Source: Erwinia amylovora (lineage in GTDB: Bacteria > Pseudomonadota > Gammaproteobacteria > Enterobacterales > Enterobacteriaceae). Taken from it: a DNA stretch of 64,000 bases. The stretch covers positions 186,001 through 250,000 of the forward strand of contig NZ_CP066796.1 of the NCBI RefSeq assembly GCF_017161565.1, read 5' to 3'. A program made the translations under genes and the position numbers. Numbering within the stretch: position 1 is the stretch's first letter; each line of letters starts with the position of its first letter. Of this stretch, positions 63,193 to 64,000 are shown piece by piece. Under the pieces are notes generated by a model. It was not told the origin of the DNA, ran no database searches, and saw only the letters and a program-made list of their open reading frames with translations.

Positions 63193-63278
63193 TTATCGTG
63201 CGCAACCGGCGTAGCCGATGCAACCACATCCGGCTGATAAATGAAGCGGACTGAAACGCGCCAAATTATCGTGCGCAA
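63193..63278 (+). repeat. Direct repeat pair TTATCGTGCGCAA
   Basis: Identical 13-base copies at 63193-63205 and 63266-63278, 73 bases from start to start, in the aroK leader. No known site recognised. Confidence 0.6.
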
Positions 63279-63432
63279 TGGGCAAGGTAATTTAATCGGT
63301 TGCCAAAACACCTTCAGTGTTGAGATAATTTTCCGTCTGATTCTCGCACTATCGCTCATGAGGTTTCAGTTCATGTCCTGTCTGCTTTAAGGCGGGGTAT
63401 CATTAACGAATTGTCTTAGTAATACCGAAAAA

Positions 63433-63954
63433 ATGGCAGAGAAACGCAATATCTTTCTGGTTGGGCCTATGGGTGCCGGCAAAAGCACTATTGGGCGTCA
63501 GTTAGCTCAACAACTCAATATGGAATTTTTCGATTCCGATCAAGAAATTGAGCGACGTACCGGAGCGGATGTGGGCTGGGTTTTTGACGTCGAAGGCGAA
63601 GAAGGCTTCCGCGATCGCGAAGAAAAAATCATCAATGAACTCACTGAAAAGCAGGGCATTGTGTTGGCGACAGGTGGCGGTTCCGTCAAGTCGCGAGAAA
63701 CACGCAATCGTCTCTCCGCCCGTGGCGTAGTGGTCTATCTTGAAACGACTATCGAAAAGCAACTGGCGCGTACGCAACGCGACAAAAAACGTCCGTTATT
63801 GCAAGTGGAATCCCCACCGCGAGAAGTGTTGGAAGCATTAGCCGATGAACGCAATCCTTTGTATGAAGAGATTGCTGACGTGACTATCCGCACGGATGAT
63901 CAAAGTGCGAAGGTAGTGGCTAATCAGATTATCAATATGTTGGAAAAGAGCTAA
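63433..63954 (+). CDS. aroK: Shikimate kinase I AroK
   Basis: 173 residues, nearly identical to E. coli AroK. Walker [10 protein letters not shown] at residues 11-19, shikimate-binding DSDQEIE and GFRDREE, and [14 protein letters not shown]. It phosphorylates shikimate at the 3-position in the chorismate pathway. The remaining 46 bases of the window are the start of the usual aroK-aroB spacer; aroB is not reached. Confidence 0.97.
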   Translation: MAEKRNIFLVGPMGAGKSTIGRQLAQQLNMEFFDSDQEIERRTGADVGWVFDVEGEEGFRDREEKIINELTEKQGIVLATGGGSVKSRETRNRLSARGVVVYLETTIEKQLARTQRDKKRPLLQVESPPREVLEALADERNPLYEEIADVTIRTDDQSAKVVANQIINMLEKS

Positions 63955-64000
63955 GTAAAGCTCCGATCGCCCACCCGTGGGTGCAGCAGAAAAGGTGATA

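Larger units (their letters stand above)
63042..63432. other. Intergenic region hofQ-aroK
   Basis: 391 bases without a convincing gene. It holds a candidate aroK promoter at 63103-63131 and a 13-base direct repeat at 63193 and 63266. Confidence 0.6.

Noticed and set aside
63120..63359. 79-codon minus-strand frame in the hofQ-aroK spacer
   Set aside because: No recognisable domain; it spans the direct repeats and the putative aroK leader. Not supported.

Overview
The window is a stretch of enterobacterial core chromosome. Nearly every gene is a close homologue of an Escherichia coli K-12 gene, in roughly the order of the E. coli rpoH to aroK arc. Several E. coli neighbours are missing at their usual places: yhhX, yhgN, malT and rtc, feoABC, yhgE and yrfG. 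Together with a GC content of about 55 percent, this suggests an Erwiniaceae genome (Erwinia or a close relative such as Pantoea). The genus is an inference from gene order and protein resemblance.

Layout from left to right: the 3' part of rpoH and convergent panZ (1-1126); the branched-chain amino acid ABC operon livKHMGF (1621-6497); the glycerol-3-phosphate ABC operon ugpBAECQ behind tandem Pho boxes (6768-11827); yhhA, ggt and yhhY (11900-14666); the Fur-controlled small RNA ryhB (about 14775-14871); the pirin yhhW; the gluconate genes gntR and gntKU; asd; the glycogen operon glgBXCAP (20735-30151); a low-GC accessory pocket of two unrecognised genes with what looks like a decayed copy of the glgP 3' end between them (30324-32013); glpD divergent from glpEGR; malPQ without malT; nfuA, gntX and bioH; a family GH13_18 sugar phosphorylase where E. 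coli has feoABC; tex and greB; ompR-envZ; pckA; the heat-shock pair hslR-hslO; igaA; nudE; mrcA; the competence/pilus-like operon hofMNOPQ; and aroK.

The common theme is carbon and phosphate supply around glucose-1-phosphate. glgC, glgA and glgB build glycogen. glgP, glgX, malP and malQ break it down to glucose-1-phosphate and short dextrins, and the GH13_18 phosphorylase would also release glucose-1-phosphate. ugp and glp handle glycerol-3-phosphate, gntK feeds the pentose phosphate or Entner-Doudoroff route, and pckA opens gluconeogenesis. A second theme is envelope and stress control: rpoH, hslR/hslO with a candidate sigma-32 promoter, ompR-envZ, the Rcs restrainer igaA, and PBP1A.

The parts least explained by known biology are the accessory pocket at 30.3-32.0 kb, an orphan plus-strand terminator at 52137-52182 between two minus-strand genes, and unusual repeats upstream of glgB and malP.
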